Shown piece after piece: positions 32,469-40,802 of a stretch of 64,000 nt of DNA. Source of the stretch: a virus; the IMG/VR virus record IMGVR_UViG_3300047472_000309, positions 124,001-188,000 of that record, one strand, 5' to 3'. The notes under the pieces are model-generated. The model worked only from the letters and a program-made list of their open reading frames with translations. It did not search any database and was not told the DNA's origin. How positions within the stretch are numbered: position 1 is the first letter of the stretch; each line of letters opens with the position of its first letter. The translations under genes and the position numbers were made by a program.

Positions 32469-32894
32469 TTACTCGTAGGGTACTGACGGGGCAGGATGCA
32501 CCACTCCCACACTGCCAAAGGTCCAGCGGGAAAACAGATGCACGCCAAAGTCCGCAATCATGCCGCTCGTCGGATCGAGCTTGTACGACATCCGTGCATA
32601 GCGCGGTTGCTTAAGCGCAGTAGCGTCCAACGCAACAGCCGATGCGATCACCGCGAGGTCCAGCGACGGATCGCTCGTGTAGTACATGATGAACTGCTCG
32701 GGCGTCAAGACCTGGTTGTGCTCAGCAAACTTACGCTGCGCAAACGAGAGGAAACGGTAATAGCTGTCCCGTGCTTGCCAGCCCACTAGCGTAGTCTGAT
32801 CCGAGTACATAATCAGATCGTTCCCAAAGCTTGCTGCATCCGTTGCCACTAAGGAGCCGTCGCGCGGCACCTTACTCCAAAAACCTGCTGCCAT
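32469..32894 (-). CDS. Hypothetical protein, 141 aa
   Basis: ATG with AAGGAG upstream. The start (FWSKVPRDGSLVATDAASF) followed by 'FGNDLIMYSD' resembles Ntn-hydrolase-like openings only loosely. Aromatic-rich, with no catalytic residue I can assign. Confidence 0.75.
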   Translation of the reverse strand: MAAGFWSKVPRDGSLVATDAASFGNDLIMYSDQTTLVGWQARDSYYRFLSFAQRKFAEHNQVLTPEQFIMYYTSDPSLDLAVIASAVALDATALKQPRYARMSYKLDPTSGMIADFGVHLFSRWTFGSVGVVHPAPSVPYE

Positions 32895-32936
32895 GTTCGC
32901 GCTCCTTATTTCCTCACACAGGATGAGGCGCAGGCC

Positions 32937-33455
32937 TTAGGGCTGGATGTCGCCGTCTTCAGGTACGTCGGGCAGTGGTGTAGTGGCGTAGGACTTCACC
33001 CGGTTTGGATCGATGGTGTTGGGTGTCACCTCCTCCTTGGGCGGCACCGCCAGTCCATACGCCGGATACATCAGCTCGATGCCCTGTCGATCGGTCTTGA
33101 TGTGGCCACAAAGCTCGAGAAACTTCTTCACGAGTTCGAACGATAGGTTGGCGAGCCGCTTCGGATCAAAGGTCCATTCCTGCGACCACTTAGCCTCCCC
33201 CTTGAGCATCATGACGACCATCAGCACACAACCGCCCGGCACACCTTCCTTAGCCGTGACGAAGGCATGCAATTCCCGGCCATCTTCGGGCAGTGAGCAC
33301 GAGAGCGTCTCAATGGGCTTGCCATTCCACTGCAGCGCCCCCAGGGTCGTATAGAGCCCGCAGTCAGGCAGCTCCCGACGCTCGATGTCCAGCAAGAGAC
33401 GAAGAAAGAACTGCCGCTCCAGCGGCGTGTCCATCCCACAGTTTCTGATGCGCAC
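32937..33455 (-). CDS. Hypothetical protein, 172 aa
   Basis: GTG start at 33455 with AGGAG eight bases upstream. Beta-rich with a hydrophobic core segment (GGCVLMVVMML) and Pro-rich tail. Not recognised. Confidence 0.75.
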   Translation of the reverse strand: MRIRNCGMDTPLERQFFLRLLLDIERRELPDCGLYTTLGALQWNGKPIETLSCSLPEDGRELHAFVTAKEGVPGGCVLMVVMMLKGEAKWSQEWTFDPKRLANLSFELVKKFLELCGHIKTDRQGIELMYPAYGLAVPPKEEVTPNTIDPNRVKSYATTPLPDVPEDGDIQP

Positions 33456-33470
33456 TACTTCTCTCCTAGG

Positions 33471-34064
33471 TTATTGCGAAGCCGGACGCAGGTTCACTGC
33501 ATGCGACTTGCCAGTAGCGAATTGCTTCGAGACGTCCCCGTCCACGAGCGGCTTGTACTTGTCCAGGTCCAGATGCGGGTAGCCGACGATGTGCATGGCC
33601 ACGCCACCAGGGAATGAACCGAGCGCCGTCTTGTAGGAGCGCGTGGCATCGATGAGCGCCGTCTGGTTGTTCTGAAACTCATCCCGACCTGCCTGGATGA
33701 TTTCCTGGAGCTTGCGATAGACGCTCGAATCGATCTGCGGGTTCTGTTCGTGAATCGCCTGGAACACCGCTTTCGCACCGTCCTTGCCGTAGCGATTTTG
33801 CAGCGCCGCCGTGATGACTTCCTTGATGTCGGACTTCTGCATGTCGGTCACCTGCGCGGCTTCCTGGACCTTTTGCGTATAGTTCGACAGGATGTTCTGG
33901 TTGTTCTGGTAGACCGCATCGATGTGTTGCTCGAAACGGTTACCAGAGTTGTACGCGCCGATCAGCGTGCCGCCGACCACCGCGATAGCGCCCAGGATAA
34001 GTCCGACAGTGATCGCCAGTGCCAACACCAGGGTTTTGTTCGAGTTGCTTTGTGTGGTTGCCAT
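33471..34064 (-). CDS. LemA-like membrane protein
   Basis: 197 residues: short polar start, transmembrane helix about 11-37 (LVLALAITVGLILGAIAVVGG), then a long helical domain with Asn/Gln-rich segments (YQNNQNILSNYTQKVQEAA) and a 'RSYKTALGSFPGGVAMHIVG' ending. This is the LemA layout (N-terminal anchor, ant-parallel helices, Y-N and F-P motifs). LemA genes are usually paired with TPM-domain genes, and a TPM-like protein follows immediately upstream at 34082. Unusual in phage; role unknown, perhaps envelope remodelling. Confidence 0.8.
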   Translation of the reverse strand: MATTQSNSNKTLVLALAITVGLILGAIAVVGGTLIGAYNSGNRFEQHIDAVYQNNQNILSNYTQKVQEAAQVTDMQKSDIKEVITAALQNRYGKDGAKAVFQAIHEQNPQIDSSVYRKLQEIIQAGRDEFQNNQTALIDATRSYKTALGSFPGGVAMHIVGYPHLDLDKYKPLVDGDVSKQFATGKSHAVNLRPASQ

Positions 34065-34081
34065 GTTCTGTTACTTCCTTG

Positions 34082-35161
34082 TTAGTAGCGATAGCGCCGA
34101 CGGCGCGGTTTGTTGAGAAAGAGGACGATGCCCCCGGCCGTAGCGGCCAGTGAGAGCAACGCAATGATGACGCAGGCTGACATCGAAGGGGTCGATTCCC
34201 AAGCGAGGTAGCTAAAATCCTTCATGTGCTTGCGCTGAAAATCGCGGTTGACCCAGCCGCCGATTAACGTCGTCGTATCGACAGGGTCAAGCGTGCCTTT
34301 GTCTTGGATCGCGTCAGCCACCTGAATCTTGAAGGCTTCGTTATCCGACCAACTAAAGACACGGGTCCAATCGACTGTCGGATAGTGACTCGTCCCGATG
34401 ACCGCGACCACATCGTTTTTCTTGCCGCCCAACCAAGCCGCCCGAAGAGCATTGGCAAAATTAGGATCTTGAACAGTCGTAAGCACAAGGATGACATTGA
34501 CTTGTTTCCTCGGTCCAAGGGGTCGCAGCATCAACGCGAGCTGCTGATTCCACGCATTAAGGGTGAGTTCATTCATCGGTACGTTACCCACGAGCAAGAC
34601 CCGTCGGATCTTGTAGTAGTCGTAGATGCCATCCGGATAGGACGGAATCATCGACTTGTAGGTACCGATGAGGGTCTTTTGCTCGCGCGTGTTAAAGAGC
34701 GAGTCTTTCGCCCCCATCACGTAGTTGATGAAGCGATGCGTTTGCGCCACGGGGTCACCGATATGAATCTGGCTCCAGCGGGGTGGCTCGTAGAGGCCTT
34801 GCGCATCGATGCGACGGATCTTGATGTCGTCACCCGCGGTGTTTTCTACCTTCCAGTCCACATCGTAGTCGTGCTCGTAACAGGTGTCACAGGTCGTGGT
34901 CTTGCCTTGAGTGCGACAGTTGCACGAGTAGCTGTGTTCACACGACACGTGCTCCGAATACTTTTTGGTCACCTCGCCATTCCACACTTCGGTGTCGACC
35001 CGATTGTGAAAGAGTACGCCCCCATAGCCAATCAGCACTACCAGTGGCCCCACCACCGCCAGCACAATCAAGGCAGCACGCTCAAACTTCTTACGATGCC
35101 AAAAGAGCGCGCCTGCCGTGAACCCGCCACTTAAGGCGAGCAGATAGAGAAGAGATTCCAT
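34082..35161 (-). CDS. TPM-like membrane protein with Cys-rich insert
   Basis: 359 residues. Two N-terminal hydrophobic segments (about 2-18, 29-50), a Cys-rich loop around 73-96 (SCEHSYSCNC, TTTCDTC) that may bind zinc, then an alpha/beta domain (about 185-300; RVLLVGNVPMNEL, ALRAAWLGGKKNDVVAVIG) resembling TPM/YgcG domains, a C-terminal transmembrane helix (about 330-350) and RRRRYRY. The TPM call rests on these segments and the LemA neighbour. Weak ribosome site. Confidence 0.75.
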   Translation of the reverse strand: MESLLYLLALSGGFTAGALFWHRKKFERAALIVLAVVGPLVVLIGYGGVLFHNRVDTEVWNGEVTKKYSEHVSCEHSYSCNCRTQGKTTTCDTCYEHDYDVDWKVENTAGDDIKIRRIDAQGLYEPPRWSQIHIGDPVAQTHRFINYVMGAKDSLFNTREQKTLIGTYKSMIPSYPDGIYDYYKIRRVLLVGNVPMNELTLNAWNQQLALMLRPLGPRKQVNVILVLTTVQDPNFANALRAAWLGGKKNDVVAVIGTSHYPTVDWTRVFSWSDNEAFKIQVADAIQDKGTLDPVDTTTLIGGWVNRDFQRKHMKDFSYLAWESTPSMSACVIIALLSLAATAGGIVLFLNKPRRRRYRY

Positions 35162-35172
35162 TTTCTTTCTTG

Positions 35173-35466
35173 TTAAATCCCGAGAATCATGAGGAGGATC
35201 ATCAGTGCAGCCCCGATGACGATATACAGCCCGACGAGTGCGTACATAAACCGCCGCCAGTAGCGCGCTTGTTGCTTGCGCTTGGGCGTATCCTCAAAGA
35301 GCGGGATGCGGTTCCAAGCGAGATTGAGCGCGACGAGCAACGGTAAGAACAACAACAGCATCGTACCCTGCCAGATGACCGGTCCTGCATGCGAGCCGCT
35401 GATGGGCGCCGACATGGCGGAGATAGACACGGCCGTCGCCAGCCCCGTGGCGATTGCGATACTCAT
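35173..35466 (-). CDS. Small membrane protein, 97 aa
   Basis: ATG with AAAGGA upstream. Ser/Ala-rich N-terminus, two hydrophobic helices (about 33-52 and 74-96) around a basic loop (TPKRKQQARYWRRF). Probably a partner of the LemA/TPM-like pair. Confidence 0.75.
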   Translation of the reverse strand: MSIAIATGLATAVSISAMSAPISGSHAGPVIWQGTMLLLFLPLLVALNLAWNRIPLFEDTPKRKQQARYWRRFMYALVGLYIVIGAALMILLMILGI

Positions 35467-35529
35467 GATGGTCCTTTCTGGAACTATGAATTAACTCACA
35501 CCGTAAGATAACGGCGATGGGTAAATTTA

Positions 35530-35937
35530 CTAGACCAATTTAGGCTGTTCGTCATCAGTGAGGTTCGCCGCTTTGGAGAGCACGAGGTTATCCACGACGC
35601 CTTGTGCGTTGATGATGAAAAGCGCATCCACGTCAACCGTAGGATGGTGCGGCTCTTGGCCCAGGATACTGAGCTTAAGCTGGTACGCCAGCATCTCAGC
35701 GTCTTCGCCGTGAAAGTCAAACACGGCCTTGACCTTTTGCAGCTCCACCGTGCATTCGACTGCGTCGGTGTTGTAGCTCTTGCCATAGAGCGAGAGTTCT
35801 TGCGCGACCCACTCACGAGCGAGCCGGAACATGTGGGGTTTGCGCTCGGGGTCCGCCTGCGGCTCGAGAAACGCAAAGATCGCGTCGAGCTGACCCGTGC
35901 TTGCAGTGGCGTTCAACATGATCTGGTTATTGGCCAT
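35530..35937 (-). CDS. Hypothetical protein, first gene of early unit
   Basis: ATG with AGGAG upstream; 28 bases downstream of a TATATTAC site. Mixed alpha/beta, ending with ALFIINAQGVVDNLVLSK. Not recognised. Confidence 0.75.
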   Translation of the reverse strand: MANNQIMLNATASTGQLDAIFAFLEPQADPERKPHMFRLAREWVAQELSLYGKSYNTDAVECTVELQKVKAVFDFHGEDAEMLAYQLKLSILGQEPHHPTVDVDALFIINAQGVVDNLVLSKAANLTDDEQPKLV

Positions 35938-35964
35938 ACAGTTCTCCTGATTGATGACATAGCA

Positions 35965-35972
35965 GTAATATA
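35965..35972 (-). promoter_or_regulatory. Early-type promoter element TATATTAC
   Basis: Exact TATATTAC on the minus strand, 28 bases before the start codon at 35937; drives the unit containing the LemA-like module. Confidence 0.65.
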
Positions 35973-36060
35973 GGTGCGTAATCTTTTTCGGTAAGTAAAA
36001 AAATATTGGATCGTATGAAGTGTATTTTTTTCGCTTCGATCACTACCGAAAGGGGTTAGC

Positions 36061-36852
36061 ATGAGCAACAGTAAGTACAAGCGTAAACGCAAGACGCATG
36101 ATGCGCGCGACTTCGTTTACCACGGTCACAAGACCTTCGGGGCGGCCCTGATTCCGCCCAAAGCGGACTTGACGCCTTACCTCGGCCCGGTCTTCGATCA
36201 AGATCAGCTCGGTAGCTGCACCGCCAACGCCTGCGCAGGCGCACTTGAATACGAACAGAACATCCAGAACAACAATCACAACGCCGTGCCACTCTCGCGG
36301 CTATTCCTGTACTGGAATGAGCGTAATCTGGAAGGCACGGTCGATCAGGATTCGGGTGGTCAGATTCGTGATGTGGTGAAAGCCGCAGCCCAGTACGGCG
36401 CGCCGCTCGAAACCACCTGGCCGTACAATGAACGGGCGTTTCGTCAGAAGCCTTCGCTCGAAGCATATACTGAAGGGCTGCAACATCGGGCACTGAAGTA
36501 CGAAGCCGTGCCGCAGGACATGACGGCCTTCAAGCACGTGCTGGCGGTGCTCAATCGTCCGATTCTGATCGGCATCATGGTGTTCGATTCGTTCGAGTCG
36601 CAAGAAACGATCGCCTCCGGGGTCGTTCCGATGCCGGGTGCGAATGAAACCTGCCAGGGCGGTCACGCCGTGCTGTGCGTGGGTTACGACGATCAGAAGC
36701 AAGCATTTCTCGTGCGGAACTCCTGGAACGAAATCTATCCTCCGGCTTGGCCGGGTTCGAAGGAGCGAGGCTCGTTCTGGTTGCCCTACGAGTACATGAT
36801 GAATCCGGAACTCGCTGAAGACTTCTGGGTGATCACAAGCGTGAACGGCTAA
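36061..36852 (+). CDS. Papain-like cysteine peptidase (C1 family)
   Basis: 263 residues, ATG with AAAGGGG upstream. Catalytic residues visible: Q47 and C53 in QDQLGSCTANA, H202 in GGHAVLCVGYDD, N220 in VRNSWNE. No signal peptide or propeptide is visible and the start is basic (MSNSKYKRKRKTHD), so it may act inside the cell or be carried in the virion. One of the few plus-strand genes, with its own upstream region and terminator, hence a different expression time from its neighbours. A TATG occurs about 40 bases upstream, as in phiKZ late promoters, but this is weak. Confidence 0.92.
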   Translation: MSNSKYKRKRKTHDARDFVYHGHKTFGAALIPPKADLTPYLGPVFDQDQLGSCTANACAGALEYEQNIQNNNHNAVPLSRLFLYWNERNLEGTVDQDSGGQIRDVVKAAAQYGAPLETTWPYNERAFRQKPSLEAYTEGLQHRALKYEAVPQDMTAFKHVLAVLNRPILIGIMVFDSFESQETIASGVVPMPGANETCQGGHAVLCVGYDDQKQAFLVRNSWNEIYPPAWPGSKERGSFWLPYEYMMNPELAEDFWVITSVNG

Positions 36853-36877
36853 GCAAAAAAAGAAGGACAGCATAGAC

Positions 36878-36900
36878 GCCCTCCCCGTCGCGGGGAGGGC
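36878..36900. terminator. Bidirectional terminator
   Basis: GCCCTCCCCG/CGGGGAGGGC hairpin between convergent genes; TTATGTCG follows on plus and GTCTATGCTG on minus. Confidence 0.85.
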
Positions 36901-36920
36901 TTATGTCGCTTGAGCCTTGA

Positions 36921-37286
36921 TTACGCAGCGAAGAGTTCCACCGCTTCGTACCTCGCCGTGGGTGTGTCCTCGATCAGCTTCGACATGATTGCGTCCTTGA
37001 ACTCGACCGGCAGCAGCGTTGCGTTGTGCTGGCTATTGGCCCAGCTAAACGACGTCGGCTTTTCCTCATCCGCGAAGTAAACCTGGCTGAGATACTGATA
37101 CTTCTTCTCACCCCGTTCATCATACGCACGACGAATCACCCAGCCGAAGCTCTTGGAGTCCACTGTCTTTTCAAGGATCTCCGCTGCGTGTCGTACCCCA
37201 TTATCGTACGCGCGCATGGTGTCCAAGTGAGCGGGCTTCTGCGGAACTTCCTTGAGGATAAGAGCCACCAGGGGATGCTTATTCAT
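36921..37286 (-). CDS. Hypothetical protein downstream of tas gene
   Basis: 121 codons, ATG with AGGAG upstream, 22 bp after the Tas-like gene and probably co-transcribed with it. Mixed fold, basic middle (AYDERGEKKYQYLS). No nuclease motif seen. Whether it is part of the RNA-guided system is unknown. Confidence 0.75.
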   Translation of the reverse strand: MNKHPLVALILKEVPQKPAHLDTMRAYDNGVRHAAEILEKTVDSKSFGWVIRRAYDERGEKKYQYLSQVYFADEEKPTSFSWANSQHNATLLPVEFKDAIMSKLIEDTPTARYEAVELFAA

Positions 37287-37308
37287 TTACCACTCCTCTT
37301 TTAAACAG

Positions 37309-38574
37309 TTATGCCGTGTAGCGTGGATGCTGCCAACCGGCTTCTTTCGCTTGACCGTGGACCTTACCCAGCACGCCTTCCGAATACTCCGGTGCGACCA
37401 CCAGACCTTCCAGCGCACGCCACTTGTTGTACAGATCAACCAAGAAGCGCTTGACCATGTAGCGGATGGCCATGTTGTGTTTGTGCAGGTCCGTCTTCTC
37501 GGCGTGGCGCGGATCGTTCTTCAGGCGGTTCTTGTAATTGTTGTAGATGACCGCATACGGGCTCGGCTCAACCACCACCGTGTGACCCTTGGCGCGCAGG
37601 TAGATGATGACGGCCTGATCTTCGTCCATCTCTGCGTAGTCCTTCGGATCAAAGCCTTCTTCCTTAGCGAGCTCCAGCCGACGCAGTGCACCGACTTTCT
37701 TGCCATCCACCGTGGAGATGCCCGCACGCAAGAACGAGGTCCCTGCCACGCCGATCAGCTTGGTCTTCAGGAACGGGTTGAAGGTAATCGAATCACGCAG
37801 GGCGAGTTCACCTTCGCGGTTGGTGTATTCCTTCTGCACCAAACAGAAGTCACGCCGTGAACGACCGACCGCTTCGAAGGTCACCGGATACTTGCCTTCA
37901 GCGAGCATCGGCTGATCGAAGTTCTTGCTGTCGGCGTACCAGGCGTCGATTTCCTGACCCCGCACCGTCTGCTCACGACCCTTATCGTCGATGTACTTGC
38001 CGATGTGCACTACGTCCAGGCCTGCGAGCTTCCAGAGGCTTGACGGATATTCCGCCTTGGTGATGTCGATCTCAGAGACGATGATGCCTGCCAAGGCCGG
38101 ACCAATCCCGCGCACGCTCGACAAGAACTCGGTATAGATCGGGATCTTCTTCAGAATCCGTTCCATGTCCTTGAAGTGGTGCTCTTCGTTCTTGAGCGTG
38201 TTCAGGTAGTTATCCACCAGCAACAGTTCGCTGTAGTGCGTGATGAGCTCATCGCCCTTGAACTTCTTCTCCGTGGGGAGCTTAGCTGTCACGGTTTCAG
38301 CGGCTTCAGCCGTGTCGTCGTGGTGCTCGTCGATGATACCATCGGTGATGCGGCGATAGGACTTGCGCAGCTGCTCGAGCAGGTTCTTTTCCTGCTTCTC
38401 GAGTTCCGCCTCGCTCATGCCGTCCTGACGCAGACCGAGCTTGGCTTTGAAGCTCGCAGTCACGCGGTTACCCATCTGGATTCGCAGCCCTTGCATGTCA
38501 TAGGCCGAGCGCACCATGGTGCGAATCACTGCGAGGTTGGGGTTGTAGGTCGGAGCGATGATCGGGGTATTCAT
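37309..38574 (-). CDS. tas: Tas-like protein (TasA type): IS110 Transposase_20/Nop-like RNA-binding protein
   Basis: 421 residues from ATG at 38574 with AAGGAAACC upstream. Helical N-terminal 130; then about 145-190 a Transposase_20-like helix-hairpin segment (VRGIGPALAGIIVSEID, then LWKLAGLDVV), and a C-terminal helix about 360-388 (MAIRYMVKRFLVDLYNKW) as in IS110 recombinases. The IS110 N-terminal DEDD/RuvC domain is absent and no HNH is seen, and there are no insertion-sequence ends. With the 36-bp-period array beside it, this fits Tas proteins of TIGR-Tas systems, the nuclease-less type. Expected role: bind tandem-spacer RNAs and recognise DNA. Confidence 0.85.
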   Translation of the reverse strand: MNTPIIAPTYNPNLAVIRTMVRSAYDMQGLRIQMGNRVTASFKAKLGLRQDGMSEAELEKQEKNLLEQLRKSYRRITDGIIDEHHDDTAEAAETVTAKLPTEKKFKGDELITHYSELLLVDNYLNTLKNEEHHFKDMERILKKIPIYTEFLSSVRGIGPALAGIIVSEIDITKAEYPSSLWKLAGLDVVHIGKYIDDKGREQTVRGQEIDAWYADSKNFDQPMLAEGKYPVTFEAVGRSRRDFCLVQKEYTNREGELALRDSITFNPFLKTKLIGVAGTSFLRAGISTVDGKKVGALRRLELAKEEGFDPKDYAEMDEDQAVIIYLRAKGHTVVVEPSPYAVIYNNYKNRLKNDPRHAEKTDLHKHNMAIRYMVKRFLVDLYNKWRALEGLVVAPEYSEGVLGKVHGQAKEAGWQHPRYTA

Positions 38575-38620
38575 GATTCGGTTTCCTTGTTTCAATTGTA
38601 AGTGGTTGTATACGCGTTAA
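38575..38620. promoter_or_regulatory. Divergent promoter region of tas gene and array
   Basis: 46 bases separate the tas start from the first array repeat. It holds the common leader CAATTGAAACAAGGA for tas (minus). On plus, TTGTTT and TATACG, 16 bases apart, could be -35/-10 boxes for the array. Assignments are tentative. Confidence 0.4.
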
Positions 38621-40070
38621 TGTTACACTAGCTGCTCTTGGGTGAGACTCTACTGGTTTGATACACTAAGACAATCTGGATGAATCGTTGAGGTTGATAC
38701 ACTGTGCGAATATGGATGAATAAAGGTCGCTGATACACTACTCTACGCTGGGTGATTTCTGTATTGTGATACACACAGACCTGATGGATGAATAACCGTC
38801 CTTGATACACTAACCAACATTGGGTGGCTTTTGCGCCATGATCCACTATTTTCAACTGGGTGAATTGAATACGTTGATGCATTTTCCACGTTGGGTGGTT
38901 TAACTTCGCTGATACACAGTCCTTCGTTGGAGGACTCCAGGATAAAGATACACTAACCGGAATTGGGGGACTGTTTGACCGTGATACGTTACTGCACGTT
39001 GGGTGACTGCAAACATGTGACGCACTGCGAATTGATGGGTGGTTCAAGACTTTTGATACGTTGAGGGATACTGGAGGCCTAATGCACGATGACTCAATCA
39101 TCCTACTGGGCGACTTGATCGATGTGCTACACATACCTCGCATGGATGAATCCAATGTCTCGGTACGCTGATATTCATCGAGTGAAGGCGTCTTTCATGG
39201 CACACTTCATGCTTTGGGTGTCTCTTGCCTCTGATCCATTCTATCACAATGGGTGGCTGGAGCAGATTGATACACTCGAGATCGTGGGTGACATTCGTCC
39301 TACCTTGATACATTAACTCATGACGGATGCATAGACGTCTTTGATACACTTACGATGCATGGGTAATTAGCGTGCTTTGATGCACTAACTCTTTTTGAGT
39401 GCGCTTCCCGAAGTGGTACACTAAAAATTTTTGGGTGTCTGCGTATTTTTGATGCGGTTGATTGCGTGGGTAACTTCCATGTTTTGGCCCGTATTACTCA
39501 TTTGGGCGACAACACCTTTTGACGCACTTCTCCTCCATGGGCGAAATTAAACCGGTGGTACGATTTCGACTCTCTGGGGGACTATGTCAGTCTGACACAC
39601 TAGACTACAATGGGGGACTTTTACTCATTGATGCAATTATCCGGTTTGGGCGAATAACAAAAACATGGTACATTCATCTCTCCTGGGTGCTTCAACATGC
39701 CTGATGCGCAAGTGTAGTATGGGTGGCTTCATCTTCTCTGACGCACTGTTCGACAATGGGTCACTTAGTTACTGTGATACACATTTCCCCTATGGGTGCG
39801 ATACCGATGTGATACATTTATTGCAATTGGGTGACTGGTCCGGATTGATACGCTGACTACGCCTGGATGAATTAGCGCTCGTTGGCACACTGGCATAGGG
39901 TGGGTGAATCTTGAGTTTTCTGATGCGCTTGGCGCAACTGGATGCCAATGATACTGTGCCACACTTCGACAACTGGGTGACTTAACTTCCTTGGTCAACT
40001 ATGCGGGACTGGGTGACATCGATACTCTGATACACTAAATCAGTTGGGTGACTGGTGGTTCTTGATGCGT
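38621..40070 (+). repeat. TIGR-like array: 40 units, 36-bp period, two alternating repeats
   Basis: Each unit reads repeat 1 (consensus TGATACAC), about 10 variable bases, repeat 2 (consensus TGGGTGAC or TGGATGAA), about 10 variable bases. I located 41 copies of repeat 1 (first at 38621, then 38659, 38695, 38731 ... last at 40063); mean period 36.05, range 34-38. About ten copies of repeat 1 are exact; most others differ by one or two bases. Both repeats contain TGA on the plus strand, like box C/D cores. No open reading frame spans it. The dual-spacer 36-nt pattern matches published TIGR arrays, not CRISPR. Confidence 0.88.
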
Positions 40071-40076
40071 ACTACG

Positions 40077-40105
40077 GCCCGAGGTTTGCCTCGGGCTTTA
40101 TGCCG
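40077..40105 (+). terminator. Plus-strand terminator at the array's end
   Basis: GCCCGAGG/CCTCGGGC hairpin followed on the plus strand by TTTATGCCG, the tail used by this phage's terminators. On the minus strand no such tail follows, so it points to plus-strand transcription of the array. Confidence 0.85.
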
Positions 40106-40113
40106 CACAGGTG

Positions 40114-40413
40114 TTAATGCACTGTATCATTACCGCGGTGCAACACCGTCAGGTTCTCCTTCACCTGCTCGACCCTGATCGTCGTCTTCGCGATGATATC
40201 GTCGACATAGGCAAGCACTTCAGTAGCCTCGTCGATCAGGACCAGATCGTTATCCGCCATGCGCTGACCTGCTTCGCAGAACGGTTTCACGCGCCCGGTG
40301 ATCTTGCCGATGCACTGGCTCAGCTCTTCAAACGTCGCGAACGAATTCGGTGGGTTATTGACAAACGCCACAAGTTCTTCACGTTCTTCGGGGGTGAGTT
40401 CAAAACGTTCCAT
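40114..40413 (-). CDS. Hypothetical protein, 99 aa
   Basis: ATG with AGGAG upstream. Acidic helical start (MERFELTPEEREELVAFV) and a C-terminal coiled-coil-like helix. It converges with the array and ends 9 bp from the array terminator. Not recognised. Confidence 0.75.
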   Translation of the reverse strand: MERFELTPEEREELVAFVNNPPNSFATFEELSQCIGKITGRVKPFCEAGQRMADNDLVLIDEATEVLAYVDDIIAKTTIRVEQVKENLTVLHRGNDTVH

Positions 40414-40435
40414 CGTCTACTCCTGGTGATGTTCT

Positions 40436-40801
40436 TTACTGCGTGACTTCCACGACCTCGCCCGGAATCACACGAATCGAATCCGGCTCGTAGACATCCT
40501 TGTAACCTTGCGGGTACTTCCGGCCGATCTCGCTGTCGTCGTTACGCGGGTCCCAGTGCACCACGTACGGGCAGCGATTGCCGTCGTAAAAGCCGCTCAC
40601 CATAGCACCCATCATGGCGCTTTGCAACGCCGCATCCTGAATGGTCGCAATGGCTTGCGCCGCTGCGCGCGGATTTTCCTTCGCGTAGCTATTGGGCGTG
40701 ATGTTGTTGTAGCCGACGATGGTGCCTTTACCATGCGAGTGCGGACCACCGTCGAAGTGCGTGACGCGTTGGCCGATCGGCAGCAGCTGTATTGGTTGCA
40801 T
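40436..40801 (-). CDS. Hypothetical protein, 121 aa
   Basis: Start two bases after the previous stop, no clear ribosome site, so likely coupled. N-terminal SH3/barrel-like segment (GQRVTHFDGGPHSHGKGTIV) and a C-terminal 'EPDSIRVIPGEVVEV', typical of small beta-barrel adaptors. Not recognised further. Confidence 0.7.
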   Translation of the reverse strand: MQPIQLLPIGQRVTHFDGGPHSHGKGTIVGYNNITPNSYAKENPRAAAQAIATIQDAALQSAMMGAMVSGFYDGNRCPYVVHWDPRNDDSEIGRKYPQGYKDVYEPDSIRVIPGEVVEVTQ

Positions 40802-40802
40802 A

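Noticed and set aside
37309-38574. IS110-family insertion sequence
   Set aside because: The protein lacks the N-terminal DEDD catalytic region, and there is no single bridge-RNA end or element boundary; the neighbouring array fits TIGR-Tas better.
38621-40070. CRISPR array
   Set aside because: Repeats are only about 8 bp, come in two alternating types, are degenerate, and spacers are about 10 bp; no cas gene is present.
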